From: Odontesthes bonariensis
Lineage: Eukaryota; Chordata; Actinopteri; Atheriniformes; Atherinopsidae
Direction of reading: 5' to 3'
Assembly: GCF_027942865.1 (NCBI RefSeq)
Contig: NC_134529.1
Location: 27,030,760-27,094,759 of the forward strand
Length of the DNA stretch: 64,000 nt
In this document: positions 1 to 11,855 of the stretch, piece by piece
How positions within the stretch are numbered: position 1 is the first letter of the stretch
Layout: every line of letters starts with the position of its first letter
Position numbers and translations under genes: made by a program
The notes under the pieces: generated by a model
Told to the model about the DNA's origin: nothing
What the model saw: the letters and a program-made list of their open reading frames with translations, nothing else
Databases searched by the model: none

Positions 1-1513
1 TAATTTTGTAGCTGAACAAACAGAACGTAACAGTTTTATGAAAATGTTTTTTTTCAGATGAAGTAGAAGAAAAAATTGTCTGTAATACTCAATGGTGAGG
101 AAAAAAAAGAATGGAATCACCATAATAACTTAAGAGTGCTTTGAAAGCTGATGGAGCCGTTACAGCTGGCTGATTGGCATAAAACATGGCACCCAATAAA
201 TAGTGGTTAGTGGAAACAGTGAAACAGTGTCTTACAGAAGTCCTCCAAGAAGGTAAATTAACTCCAAGTGTAGCAAAAAATGTCAGCGTGTCTAAAATTG
301 GGATTCAGTACAGACAGTATTGGATGGTTGTAAAAGGGAAGAAAGGGTTAAGACAGAAAACTCAAAGCAAAATGTCTTGAGGATACACACATGTATGTAT
401 ATCTATACATACATGTACACGTGTATTTATGTATGCATGTGTGCATAATCAACATTCTCCGATCTTCAAATGTGGTGATTTTTATCCATTTTTCCAGGGG
501 TTGTATGTCTGATGCTGCAACACAACGGACAGTATAGAGAAAAAAAATGTTCCAAGACTCAATCACTTCTAGCTCTCTGTTGGAGATTATCGTGCATGCG
601 TGTATGTATCAGTTCACTAAACAGATGTTGTCTTTTAATTACTTGAGCGATGATTTTATAGAAGACGCTGCAGTTTTTTTATTAAAGCAAAGTGACACTC
701 TGGAAATGCTTAAAACAACCTTGAGTTGACAGTCTTAATGGGCTCATTTTCTATCGAAAAAAAAAACACAAAAAAAAGCATGTGTGGGGCACCAAGTCCC
801 ATTTTGAGTACACATGTGTAGGACTAATTCGATCCCCAATAACATTGTCTGGGTGTCGCAGCCCAGTTTTGAAAAGCTCCGATTTTGTACAATTTCAGTT
901 GGACTAACGTGTTTACAGGCATTTAAAAAGTCCAGTTTTGGTTGGACTAACACAATACCTCTAGTGTCATGTAAATGTATTTAGTGACATTGTGTATTTA
1001 TAAGTATGTGTCCATTCTTAGTTTTTTAAAAAACATATCAAGCCAAGTCCTTCCAGTCATATGTAACTATAAAGGATAGTTCTGATAATTAAAGCTTCAT
1101 TTGTTGCATGAAGAAGGCTGATTTGTGCTGTATTATTACTGTTTGCGCTTTTATTCACAATAAGTTTTCCATTGATATGAATAATGCACTCTAATGATGA
1201 TGCCAAGAAAACATATTTTGTATTAAAAAAAATACCATGGTCAATGTGTCTGGTTTCATTAGCTCATCTTTATGTTGTATACAGTGTGGAAAACGGGCTC
1301 AGTTAGCCTCACAGCTGCTCACCATCAACACAACTGTACCACACAAGATCCAGTACGGTGGCTTTAAGTCGTTATCATCCATCCATCACAACTGTGAGTG
1401 GTTTTCTGTTTCCAAAGTTATTGTTGTACTAGTAATCCACACAGAAAAAACATGGTAATTCACACTGAGAAAGAGTCCAAAACAGTCCCAAACAGACTTG
1501 AAATACTCAGTTG
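1..1513. other. lyrm2 downstream flank, no gene recognised
   Basis: A/T-rich sequence with no exon I can recognise on either strand. It begins past the lyrm2 stop codon, so the first few hundred bases below 1514 are probably lyrm2 3' UTR. A minus-strand AATAAA (plus-strand TTTATT, 1150-1155) could be its polyadenylation signal. Around 780-960 the short motif GTTGGACTAA recurs in an otherwise unremarkable stretch, possibly an old repeat. The open frames here are short and look random. Confidence 0.5.
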
Positions 1514-3335
1514 CTAACTTCTGGCCAATGCCAGAGACTTTTGCAGCGTCTCCAGATGGTTGTTGGCTTGAGTAAGCATCATGCGGATGGCATCCTAAAG
1601 CAAAGGGGAGGGTTAATATGAGAGGGAAAACATGAATGAAACACATCAAATGTCTTTACTTTGTCTCTATCTTTTACACAATTACAAAATGCGAGGTTTG
1701 CAAGAGGAAGTATGGTAGGAAAGCTCTCGTGGAGGTCTTTTTTTTTTTTCTTTATGGCGCAATTTAAAGGGCCAAAATTAAGACCACCAGGCGTTGGCTA
1801 CATACTTGTCACACAAGGCTATATCCATTCCGGAGCCAGCATATAAGCTTGCACCGCTAACCGAGGTAGCCGGGTGCTAGATAGTCTTATTTTGAGCCCT
1901 TATACTGTGCCATAGGACCCGAAACCCCTCTTCCTAAGAACACATCTCTGGTGGGAGGTAATAAGAGGCAAGGTAGCTAACTAGGAAACTATTTCAATGT
2001 TCTCTGGCTTTTTCAGTTCAAAGCTATTATACATTCTATATTCATGTAGTATTTTCCTGCACCTGTTGTTGGTTGCTAACAAAGTTAGTTTACTCTTTTT
2101 TTTAAAAAGGCAGCTAATTAGGAAACGACACAAAGGGCACTAATGCAAAGGCATTTAACAAAATGACAAGTGCTTGTTTCAAATTGTCATTTCAAATCGA
2201 GGTCCACTAAATAGGACGTACGAGACATTACTCCACTGTTTAGCTGCAACTTAACACATTATTTTAGATAATACGGTCAGACTAGCATTAAATTCTTTGG
2301 TTGTATTTTAATTTTAATTCTAATTCTTTTTTTCTTTATTGAAAACCACAATGTTACAACAACAACAATCTACATTGCAATACAAAACTTGAATTCTCAA
2401 TATACAAGTGCTTATATCAATATATAGGCAAGAAGAAAGAGAGGAAAGAAAGAGAGAGGAAAGAAGAAGAAGAGAGAGTATGCTTCCTGAGTTGCCAGAG
2501 GGGTTCAGGGTTCATCAATTATCTTCAATGAGGAACATATTTCGATAGTTCTTATGGCTTTGGGTTTCTTTGAGTTCTTGATTGAAAGGATGTACTGTTT
2601 AAATGTATTATAAAATACTATAAAGCTTGGCTTTTTCCCTGAGTACTTGCAACAATGAATATAAAATTTAGAAAGTATAATCAAAAGGTTAATCAGGTAC
2701 AATGCATCACTTTTGAATTGGCTGTTCTTGTGTATACCAAACAGTACATCCTTCCAGAAAATAACAAAGTTTTCCACAATATTATCAACAACAAAGTCAC
2801 AGAGTCTCTGCCAAAAGTCTTTCATTTGAATTCTAATTCAGTTTAAGTGTGGGATGAACGTGTGACGCCCCCCTCAGACGGCACACGTGACAGAAATCTC
2901 CAGAAAGTCTCCTCTCTCCTCCGGGACACTTTAGGACTTGAGATGTTCATCAAACTGTTTTGCTGTGATCGTTTTTCTAATCACAAGGAGGGTGAGAACA
3001 GAAGATTCCACCAGCTCCGTTTACCTGATTTGTAGCGCTCTTGTTTCTCTTGAACTCGTCTCTGGCCCAGTCTCTCAGGTACTTCCTGTCTGACTCGTCT
3101 GGTACCTGTCGGATGGTCCTCAACATGGTTCTGTAAATCCCCAAAACCTTCTGCCTCTGTAAAAACTGAGAGAAATGCATCATTAGACTAACATTTCGAA
3201 CAGATCGCCGTAAACTAGGTCCGCCTACAGACGAGGCTTTAGTGGCTTCATTTCGCTTCTTCATTCATTAATTCATTTAATTTAATTTACCTGCTTAAAA
3301 GAAAGTGCTGTAACTGGTAACCTTGACAGTGTCAT
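1514..3335 (-). CDS. lyrm2: LYR motif-containing protein 2 (complete, 3 exons)
   Basis: Spliced minus-strand gene. Exon 1 3291-3335 (ATG at 3335; MTLSRLPVTALSFKQ), exon 2 3025-3165 (47 codons), exon 3 1514-1594 (26 codons plus TAG). All introns are GT-AG and in phase 0. The product is 88 residues, the same length as human LYRM2. Exon 2 carries the family's signature: the L-Y-R step as IYRTMLRTIRQVP, then SDRKYLRDWARDEFKRNKSAT; exon 3 gives DAIRMMLTQANNHLETLQKS. The short basic, hydroxylated N-terminus fits mitochondrial import. LYR proteins are small mitochondrial matrix factors that bind acyl carrier protein; LYRM2 has been linked to complex I, but the exact role is family knowledge, not visible here. 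The large second intron holds a LINE fragment. The gene looks intact. In human it neighbours MDN1; here about 12 kb intervenes. Confidence 0.95.
2327..2828 (-). mobile_element. 5'-truncated L1/Tx1-type LINE, C-terminal end
   Basis: In lyrm2 intron 2, minus strand. A frame of about 106 residues contains a His/Cys-containing block (FYIHCCKYSGKKPSFIVF) resembling the C-terminus of Tx1/L1-type LINE proteins. It lies between two perfect copies of AATTCTAATTC (2316-2326 and 2829-2839), which look like the target-site duplication, and has an A-rich 3' end on the minus strand (plus-strand T-run near 2327-2339). The purine-rich GAAA/GAGA stretch 2430-2478 is part of its 3' region. Truncated and inert. 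Confidence 0.75.
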
Positions 3336-5499
3336 CTCTGTCACAAAACCTGACTACACTTGCTGCTTTCCGAGCGGATGTTTTGGGGAACGTTATTGTA
3401 GCCCGCTTTGCGTTTGTCTCCCTCTTGTGGAGCGGAGGACTACTTACATCCGGGCGTTAGCTCCTCAGATCCATTCTACCAAACTGGTAGAATTTCCGTC
3501 CTCAGGACATTATATCTGTAAATATTATTTAAAATAGCTTTATAAATGCATTTTTTTATTGATTAAAGTATCAATGAAAAGTGTCAGTGTAAATTATTTA
3601 ACAGAATATTGAAAAAAGGTATTTGTTACCTGTCCCCACTTTCAAACATGACACTTTAACCATGAACACTTTACCATGAAATATGATTCAATTCTTTTTA
3701 TTTGTTTTGCATTTTTTGTGTAATTCCATATCCCACCTATGCATTAAATACATTATTTTTAAATTGTAAATGTATAATACTGTAGTTAAAATACATATTT
3801 TAGTCATGTCCCCTTGTTTTCACTCAGTTCTGTTACCCTGACACATTCACATTCCCTCTGAAAAAGGAACAAAGTCACATGTCCAACAGGAAGTTACATC
3901 ATTTGGAATGTCTGAAGGACATTGGCAGAATAAAGTTAAGTTCTCTCACTTATTTTTTTTGTATATTTGATGATAATGTAACTATAACCCAGACCAATCT
4001 ATCTCAACATCAATCTATCTCGTCCTGTCATCTAAATGATATCTTAGCCCCATGGCATAAATTTTGATTTCTTTTGGAAAAAAAACATTTCACCCCATTT
4101 TTTGGGAGCTTGGGGGTCCCTGATAATATATCCATTATAAAATCTGACCCCCCCCCCCCGCCAAAAAAAAAAAAATCTGATTTGGGTTTGTTGCCTCAGG
4201 GCAACACTGTGCTATAAGGGTCCTAAAACTCCAAGGTTTTTGTGTGATTATGAGAAATGTTATACAAGTAAAACAACCTATATATTCTATATTTTAGAAT
4301 ACAAATGAAGCTAAAATAAGTATTAAAATGATCAAAAATACTCCTTTACATTTTTATTTAAGATACTGGTAATTCAAAAATGTTAAAAAGTGATATTCAA
4401 CTTACCAATTTGTGGCTAAGTGCAGGTTGTGGCTCTGCTTACTAAAATCCTTTCGTGTATGTGCACTAGAAGATTCCCTAGCCACCCCCTGGGTATTTAA
4501 AGTTTCAATCCGGAACCCTGGTTGTGATCACACAGCTGGTCGAGCTGAAAATATGAAGGGGATTTGCTCTTGCCTCCTTAAAGGCGTGGAACAATTTTCT
4601 GTCAGTTTCGAACAGTCTTTATCGTAGAGCATATCTCTTCCTCTTCTTTTTGCAGGCGTGTGCGGCCATTTAACGTAAAACCAGAGCTCATTTTGAATGT
4701 CGAATTGTTGGTTTAATTTCAGTTTGCATAGAATTTGTCATTTGTCTCCCTGTCTGGTCACTTTGCATCTACTTTTTTTCTTGGTGCAGTCTACGTCATT
4801 GGATTGGTTTTTGCATTAAAGTTGCATTTTTTTTGTGTTTTTCCACTTTCCTCCTATTTATTTGCTCCCATCTCTCTTTCTGTATATCTTTTTGGTCTGT
4901 TTGTACCTTTGCCTGCATTCTTGCAACATCTTTCTGTGTGTTGTCTGGCTCCCTTTGTTGCCGTTTCTAGTTATTTTTAGTAGTTTTGCATCGGTTTAAT
5001 CTTGTTTTCTGCCCTTTTTTTTTTTTTTTTCTGTTGTTTGATTGTCTGGATGACCCAAAGGTCCCAGGGGCCCAAACAGTCAAGGGCCCTGGCTAACTGT
5101 ACCCTTTAGACCTGCTCCGTGACGATTGTTTCACTGTGAGTAATTGTGAGATTTTGACCTGTGTTCAAGAGGTGAAAATCCTGTTTTAGTTCAGTTATTG
5201 TAAGACACTCAAATGGCCATAGATGCAGACATTGTTTTATTTTGTCACATGCTGAAAAAGGCTTGAAGGGATGGAAAGATAAAAAAAAAACCTTCTGTTA
5301 CGTCCTCCACATCGCACCCAATCAAACCACTCCAGGTCAGATGGGTTTCAGCAGCTCATCTTCTAAGAATGAAGTTATTTTCACCATCTTTCTATCCACC
5401 TCTGCTATCACACCCAGTCGCTATAATGTCCATTTGATACTTAGAGGACCAGCTTTTTGAGGTATCTCATTGATAGTTTTCTCATTTATTTTTTTCAAG
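3336..5499. other. lyrm2 upstream region and gene-free spacer
   Basis: Bases 3336-3480 are the presumed lyrm2 5' UTR/promoter (minus strand), GC-richer than the surroundings and containing ACATCCGGGCG; no TATA box is evident. From 3500 to about 4400 the DNA is A/T-rich with homopolymers (C-run and A-run at 4148-4175). From 4725 to 5040 it is T-rich and built of degenerate TTTGTNTCTTT-like units, probably decayed tandem repeat. I looked for a TRAM2 first exon here (an N-terminus ending in MFE) and saw none. Confidence 0.4.
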
Positions 5500-7317
5500 C
5501 AACAGCAAAGACGGCCATACTGTTCATTCAGCCTCAGTACAGCATCACCACATTATCACCAGGTATGAGTTGCCAAATTGTATTTAAACACTGATTTCTT
5601 GTACTACATTACAGTAAATGTTAATCCAGAGTGCAGATACTCCTTTCTAACTCGTACTGTTCGCAGTTTCACTTCTGCTGCTGCTGTTACCGAACATTGT
5701 GTCATTGTTTAACTGTCTCTGGACTACAGAAAGCGAATACGCTGCTCCAGGATGTGAACACACTTGCTCACTGTTTGTGCCCTGTGTGTTTTACCCGTCC
5801 TATGTGTGCTCAGAGGGAGAAGTGACAACGCATCACTACGGATGGAAGGACTGTGCGACCATCCTCTTCTATTTCTTCATCGCCATCATTCTCCGCGCCG
5901 TAGTGCCGGAGTATCTTCCGGATGTAAGCACCTTGTGATCACGTTTCTGTTGTCATATTGCAGTTCTCACAGGGATCTGTAGTTTATTTTGAACCGATGG
6001 AATGAAATGCAGAGTGTGATTAAAATGAAAGTGAGGCTTTTTTTTTTAATGGTCTGACATGTAAGGCACCAAGTTCCACTTAAAAACTTGTGTCAATCAT
6101 AATTAACACTGATTTATTATTGGAAACATTTTCCAAAATACTTTGAATATTTCTCTAGATTTATTTAAAATCATTGAATAAATACAATCAAATATAACCT
6201 TTTTACACTTTATACTTCCTTGAGTTAGAAATTAATGATACTATTTCTGGCAGCAGCCAGAAATCCCATCTGTTCTCTCTTCCTGTCCTACGTATCTGTA
6301 TTACCATGATACTCGTCATATGTACAATATGTCGTGTTGATCTCGTTGCAGAAAGTGAATCGACGTCTTCACCTCTCCAAGAGCAAGAATACCAACTTTA
6401 ATGAGTCGGGTCAGTTGTGCGTGTTTCACTTGGTGTCGAGTGTGTGGAGTTTCTACATCCTCGTAACAGTGAGTGAGAATTTACTGCCATACTGTATTCT
6501 AGTTAAAGAAAGGCCACACGTCTAATTAAAGTACTAAAGCTTTAAAGTGTTCTAATTTCCTCCCACAGGAAGGATACCTGCTGCATCCCAGCAGCCTTTG
6601 GGAAAACTATCCTCAATCACAACTCAGGTATATGTTGATTCGCACAAAGAACAGTGTGCTGCGATTGTTACTACCTCTTATTGTCATGTTTTTTTTTTTA
6701 ATATTTAGCATTTAGTTTAATATTGTGGAAGACGTAGAAATCGTCGAATACAAAACTGAGATGGCAGGTCATTTTTGCTTATCATTAACATTTTTATAGT
6801 GTTTATTTGAGCTGCTGCAGGTGAGCAGTGGGGTTAGAGGTGGCACTAATTTCCATTTTTTTTTTTAAATTTAAAAAAATTTTTTTTTTTAAATCCTTCA
6901 GACAGAACTTCAAATTGAAAGCGGAATCATTAATGTTGCACACAATGTTGGATCCATTTTCTAAAACAAACAGTGGCACTAATCTTCTTGCCTCGGGCCC
7001 CTCCAGGATGATGGTTCTACTGCTGGCGTGTTTGACTCAATCTTGGCTACTCTGGAAGTTTATCCGCTTCCAGCTGAGGCACTGGAGGGAGTTCAGACAC
7101 CAACAGGCTGTTCACAAGAAGACTGTCACAAAACAACCCCTACGGCCACTAAAGAGAGACACGTGAGTTTAAATACCTATGCTTATCTCGCTTTTACTGA
7201 CTCTGATATCTGACTTCTCCCTCCTGTCTCTTCCTGCTAGTTGGTCACCATGAAAACAGAGTTCTTAAAACTGAGAATGGAGTCTCTCCTCGCACAAAGA
7301 AACTGAAATCCCCTTAA
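5500..7317 (+). pseudogene. tram2: TRAM2-like gene fragment: exon 1 and central exons missing, frame broken at last junction
   Basis: TRAM2 sits in the ER membrane by the Sec61 translocon. Six plus-strand exons can be read: 5500-5562 (TAKTAILFIQPQYSI), 5814-5923 (HHYGWKDCATILFYFFIAII, then LRAVVPEYLPD), 6352-6468 (KVNRRLHLSKSKNTNFNESG), 6569-6627 (EGYLLHPSSLWENYPQ), 7007-7162 (SWLLWKFIRFQLRHWREF) and 7241-7317 (ending NGVSPRTKKLKSP-stop). They match TRAM2 rather than TRAM1, notably the C-terminus. The first four join in frame. Missing are exon 1 (first cytosolic segment) and everything between 6627 and 7007, about 170 residues that include most of the TLC-type transmembrane core; the 379-bp gap has no room for them. 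The donor after 7162 leaves 2 bases while the last exon needs 1, so the joined frame would stop at 7251-7253. Splice sites are otherwise good. Most likely a decayed partial copy; an assembly error is the alternative. Confidence 0.8.
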
Positions 7318-8246
7318 GATGGCACACTGACTGGCCTGAGCCGTGGACTTAGCCCTGGCTAAGGTTTCTCATCAGCACAACAGTGAAGCTGGCGGCCACC
7401 GGCCTCCAAGCTTCTGGCTGAGAACGTCCTGTGATGTTACAGGGACTCAGTCGCTACAGACTTAGGCTTGAATGCTGGAAAAATGAAATCCAAGGAAATA
7501 CCTTGAGCCCAAAAGACATTTACTCTTCTCATTGTATCAGTTTTTTTTTTTTTTCCTCTATACATCCACGCAGCCTGCAGTCTCGCCCTAAGGCACACCA
7601 TTGTATGCAGAGCGATTTTTAAAAAGTAAAGTGAGCACGGTGTGCAGCATGTGTATGTGCATGTGTTGAATGTGTTGATGCATATCCTCAGACCTAAGTA
7701 CTGTAACTGGTTGTAGTGTTGCAGCTCTTAATATTGAGCCGGCTTTGCTTGTTTCCCGCTCTGGTCCACTGGGGCAGAAAAGCGTTACTGATGATAAAGT
7801 ATGACATGAACTATATGGCAAACAAATTGTACAAATGTCAATTTTTTTTCCTTATGTTTAGTTAATTACTTTATTAAATGATACAGCTGTCTGACACACG
7901 TTGTGGAATTATCTGGTGTAACTGAGATGGTTTTCTACTTGTTTCTCAGTCGAGTTGTATTTTTATTAGTTGACAGATCTTTGTAATGGATACAAGGTTT
8001 ACTATGTTGAGACATCATTCCTGTTCTATTAATTGCAGTAGAATCGAGGCCCTGGAGCCACAAAATTCCAGGATTTGCTTTATGTCAGGAAGATGATTCT
8101 GCTTCACCTTTTACAAAAAAACCAAAAACATAAATCATTTGTTCTTTTAAAAAAAAAAACTTTTTTTAATTATTTGTAAAGAGTGACACCTACTGGAAGG
8201 AAGCTGGCTGCCAGATGTCATTCCCACACCCAGCTTCTTTTGCAAA
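7318..8246. other. spacer after the TRAM2 fragment
   Basis: Sequence between the convergent TRAM2 and EFHC1 relics. The first part is presumably the old TRAM2 3' UTR. I looked on the minus strand for further EFHC1 exons (the C-terminal EF-hand part) and could not recognise any. If the MITE at 8247-8958 is removed, the minus strand continues for about 20 codons (around 8190-8246) before a stop, with no clear EFHC1 match. Confidence 0.4.
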
Positions 8247-8958
8247 AGCCGCTTTCGGACTGTAGGAACCTTTGGCAGTTCTAATAACCTTTTAATCCGC
8301 GGGGCCGTTTTCTCCCGTGTTCAGACATACAGGAACTCGGGGCTATCTCCCTTAGTTCCTATAACTATTTAGCTCCTTCTCCGAGGTCGGGTCTTTTCAT
8401 GGTTCTATAGAACGAATCTAACGGAGGTGTGTGGTGGTCGGTAGCTACGCCCCATGTCATGCTATCACGGCTGAAATGTTTACTCATAGACACAGACACA
8501 ACTTGCCGGTGTTTAATAAGTTAAACTTACACTGGTCTCATTTGTCTGCAGCGCTCTGCTCTCCTTTCTTCCTTCATGAAATGAAAAAGTATCTCCTGAC
8601 TCTCTCTGTGAGCTCTTCCAGCCTCGATATTAGACGCCTGATGTGATTATCCATGATTAATATCCCCATCATGCAGACCATAAACACAGTGGCCTCCCCA
8701 CTCTCTATATTAGCTTCTTGGTGGTGTTTTTTCTACTCTCCTTACTTTTACCGTTTTGTTTTGTGTTTGAATGTAGCGCTAAACGGCTAACGGCTAACAC
8801 GTCACTGAAGCAGACGGCTGCGCGCGGCGCATCAGTCCCTATCAGGTCCCGACTCATGTGCGAATGCAGACTGAAACAGAAGGACAGTTATCAGAACGAA
8901 ATTCGAGGAGGGTAGTTCTGATAACTACTTTCTTAGAACGGTCTGTCCGAAAGCGGCT
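8247..8958. mobile_element. 712-bp MITE inserted in the EFHC1 relic
   Basis: Bounded by 14-bp perfect terminal inverted repeats, AGCCGCTTTCGGAC at 8247-8260 and its complement at 8945-8958. AAA flanks both ends (8244-8246 and 8959-8961), a possible 3-bp target duplication of the Harbinger type. It has no transposase. Weak plus-strand frames inside are not recognisable proteins. On the minus strand the right end abuts EFHC1 exon sequence at residue ...TLESL, so the insertion is inside a formerly coding exon. Confidence 0.8.
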
Positions 8959-11643
8959 AAAGACTCCAGTGTCTGAGAGGGGATCTGGCTTGAAATGGAC
9001 TCCAGGTATTTAAGGACGTAACGGTCGGCATCAGTCAGCACAAACAGTGGCTGAAAACTTAAAAAAAAACAAAAACAAATGTCGAGCTTTGAGCTTTTAT
9101 GTTTTGGTATTGATGGCTATAACTCAGGGTGTGTCTATTATAGCTGTGTGACACTGTGATTAAATGAGTTATACAATGTTGTTTAAGATTTGAATCTTAC
9201 TTTTGAAGGCCAATCTATAATAACACAAATCATTAAAAACTGTAATGCTGATAACGTTACCCTCCACAGTGGCTCCAATAGCAAAGTCTGCAGGTGAGTA
9301 GAACTCGGGGTTTTCCACAGTGGAGCCTGGTTTAGGAATGCGGGTCTTTTCCAGGAACTTCCCACTCATGATACCAGAGTTGCGGATGGGTTTTTCAAAA
9401 ATGCTGATCATGTCATTGGACAGGAAGTAGGACAGTATGAAACGTTGGCATTCGTCTTCGGGATTTGGGGAATCCTGGAACGTAACATAAGACAGCTTCA
9501 GCGATGAGTGTAATTTAGTCTGGTTTATAACCGGTCCATATCAAGTGATTACCATATATATCAAGTCGATGTAGTTTGAACTGATTGAAATTGTAGCTTG
9601 TCCAGGAAATGTGGTGACCTCGGGTAACTGCAGACAATTAAGTAGATTCCACTGTACAGGCAGCACAAACACTGCGGGTAAATGCTATCTCACCAGACGG
9701 GCGATGTAGCGCAACACTTTGCCGTCGTTCTCGAACATCTTCAACACGTCGACTTTGGGAGGCTCAGGATTCAGAGACAAACAATTCTGAAGAGAGTCTT
9801 CAAGAGAGCCAAATCCGTTGTATGGTGGAATCTCCTGCCAACACAGCCGAAACAAATCAGTGTGGAACAGATGAGAGAAACATTTTGCAATGGAACGGGT
9901 TATCTGTGCAGAAACACAAAGCCATGTCTTCCACAAGCAGTTGTTCTGCGAAACAACAAACAGATACTGTTTAGTGTCTCACCTTCTTCTCCTCAGGCGT
10001 ATCAGCCTTTTCTTGTACCTCTATGGGTTTCATTTCCAAGTCTGGGTGGTTCTTTGGGTAATACTCTTTGGTGAAACCATCACAGTCATACAACAGGAAG
10101 CGGCGGCTCAGTAGCTTAATCGTTTGACCCAGCTGGAAGTCTTTGGGGGAGTAGTACTCATCTACATCTTCCTTGGATACCTCCATCACACAGCTAGGGA
10201 AATTCTCTAATGAGAATTAAGAGCACAATTATGTAGCAAATAAACAAGAAACTATGTATGTAAAGTATGTATTTATATCTTTTGATGTGTCACAAGATGA
10301 CTCTGTGGCATAAAAGGTTTTCAGGAAAACATACAAAAACCAACATTGAAAGAAAACACAATTTTCTTTGTCATATCAGTTGTCAAACAAGATTTGACCT
10401 CAAAAGGACTATACTTTCTGTAATGCAACACAACTCATAAAGGCAAAGCTTCCCCGCACGACTCAAGCGAATTAAGTACACAGTTGAAGGTGACACAGCA
10501 TAGCTTCATACTTGATTTGATTTTCTTGTGTATTCTCTGTCTGCGCATAAGAATAGGAAAGGGATCCAGGCCACTGTTGCGTTCATGGGCCTCTCTGATC
10601 TCTATTGTGTCGTCCACCAGGTAATAGTGAATGATAACGGCCCAGGTGTCACCGAACAGACAGTCAGAATCATCCCAAAGGGCAAAGAAACGAAGCACCT
10701 GACAAAAATCCCAGATATGTCTCAGACACAAAACATACTGTATTGATGAACTGTACAAGCACATAACTCTCGTTTGCAAAATAAATCGTAAAGGCGAAGT
10801 TATTCAAGTCCATCTTCTTTTGTAATACTGTTTGAGTCAAGATGTGCTTTTAAAACGTTTACTTAGTTCATTTAAAACGGAGGGAATTTAACAACCTTGC
10901 GGTCCATGGAAAGAAACCTGTGCATTTTGTCAAAGTTGGAAGGGGTGATGTGATGAGGTGTTTTGATTTTGCGACGTTCCTCTGGCATTGGCTCTGGTTC
11001 ATTCAGAACCAAGCCCTCGCTTTTTATGAATTCCTGTGCAGTGCATGAGAGAAAGCAGAGTTTACAACAGCGGAATTCTGACTCAAAAGCCATACTCGTC
11101 GCACAAAAGTGAAAGAGAACAGTAAGAAACAGGGAGAGCGCTCATACAGGGGACTGCTGTACCTTTGTGAAGGCATCACAGTCTGTGATGTGGTACTTGA
11201 ACCCGTAGACGTCCAGATCCATACCTAGGTTGAGGTCTTTCCACTCATAATGCTCTCCACGTTCATTTTTCGGTAGATGCTGGCGTTTGATCCGCTTCCC
11301 CTGTGGCATTCCAGAGTTGTCCACCATGGGCTCGATGATGCACATGCTGTCATCCTCAAGGTAGTAGTAAATGACCACGGGGCATACACGGTACTGCTCT
11401 TCAGGGCAATACAAGATATCCTCTATGAAGTATGCATAGAAGCGAAGTAGCTACAAGACAAGCGGCGGCAGAAAACGGACAAATGAGGTTTTAATTCAAA
11501 ATGGATAAATGGTCATCTGAATCGGTCATGATTTTTTTGGTGCTACTAGACCTTCTTGTCGAGAGCAATATGGGCTGGGATGAAGTCTTCATACAATATC
11601 TGGTCAGAAGGGTCATATGTAACTTCTGGTAAAGTCATAAAGT
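8959..11643 (-). pseudogene. efhc1: EFHC1-like (DM10-domain, myoclonin 1) gene remnant
   Basis: EFHC1 is a microtubule inner protein of the ciliary axoneme with three DM10 domains and a C-terminal EF-hand. Minus-strand exons: 11552-11643 (DFIPAHIALDKK), 11163-11450 ([20 protein letters not shown]; first DM10), 10896-11033, 10512-10698 ([20 protein letters not shown]; second DM10), 9983-10206, 9694-9834 ([20 protein letters not shown]), 9261-9474 (MISIFEKPIRNSGIMSGKFL; third DM10) and a remnant 8959-9057 (TDADRYVLKYLES). The first seven join in frame with GT-AG borders. Exon 7 ends in phase 1 (G); joined at acceptor 9058 the next exon starts VFSH, then reads to a stop, because one base is missing before the conserved FVLTDADRYVLKYL. 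It then runs into the MITE and the EF-hand end is absent. Exon 1 is not visible upstream. Long open exons suggest recent decay, or a truncated expressed product. Confidence 0.8.
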
Positions 11644-11833
11644 CTGTGTGTGTTTGTCTGTGGGCTGTCTGTGGTAGTAGCACGATGATGACGTCAGTAA
11701 CACCCACTTTACGACAAAAATTCAAAATTACAGTAACCCGGATTTTTTTAAGTAAGCGACGCACCTCCACGTTATCAGTGCTAGTGTAGAGTAATTAATA
11801 AATTATAAACAGCATAGTTTGTGCCTGTATAAC

Positions 11834-11849
11834 GTTGCCCATAGGAAAC
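11834..11849. promoter_or_regulatory. candidate RFX X-box
   Basis: GTTGCCCATAGGAAAC has the two half-sites of an RFX-bound X-box (GTTGCC, then RGNAAC). X-boxes drive ciliary genes, and EFHC1 is one. It lies 190 bp upstream of the first recognised EFHC1 exon on the minus strand and just upstream of a plus-strand ATG (11856). Single-motif evidence only; chance is possible. Confidence 0.3.
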
Positions 11850-11855
11850 CGTTTC

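Noticed and set aside
4190-4205. GTTGCC...GGCAAC as a second X-box
   Set aside because: The half-site gap is four bases and it sits in low-complexity DNA far from a ciliary exon; likely a small inverted repeat.
11546-11770. Met at 11770 as the true EFHC1 start
   Set aside because: The extra 40 or so residues do not resemble EFHC1 and a good acceptor (CACACACAG) precedes the conserved part at 11643; it is read-through of intron.
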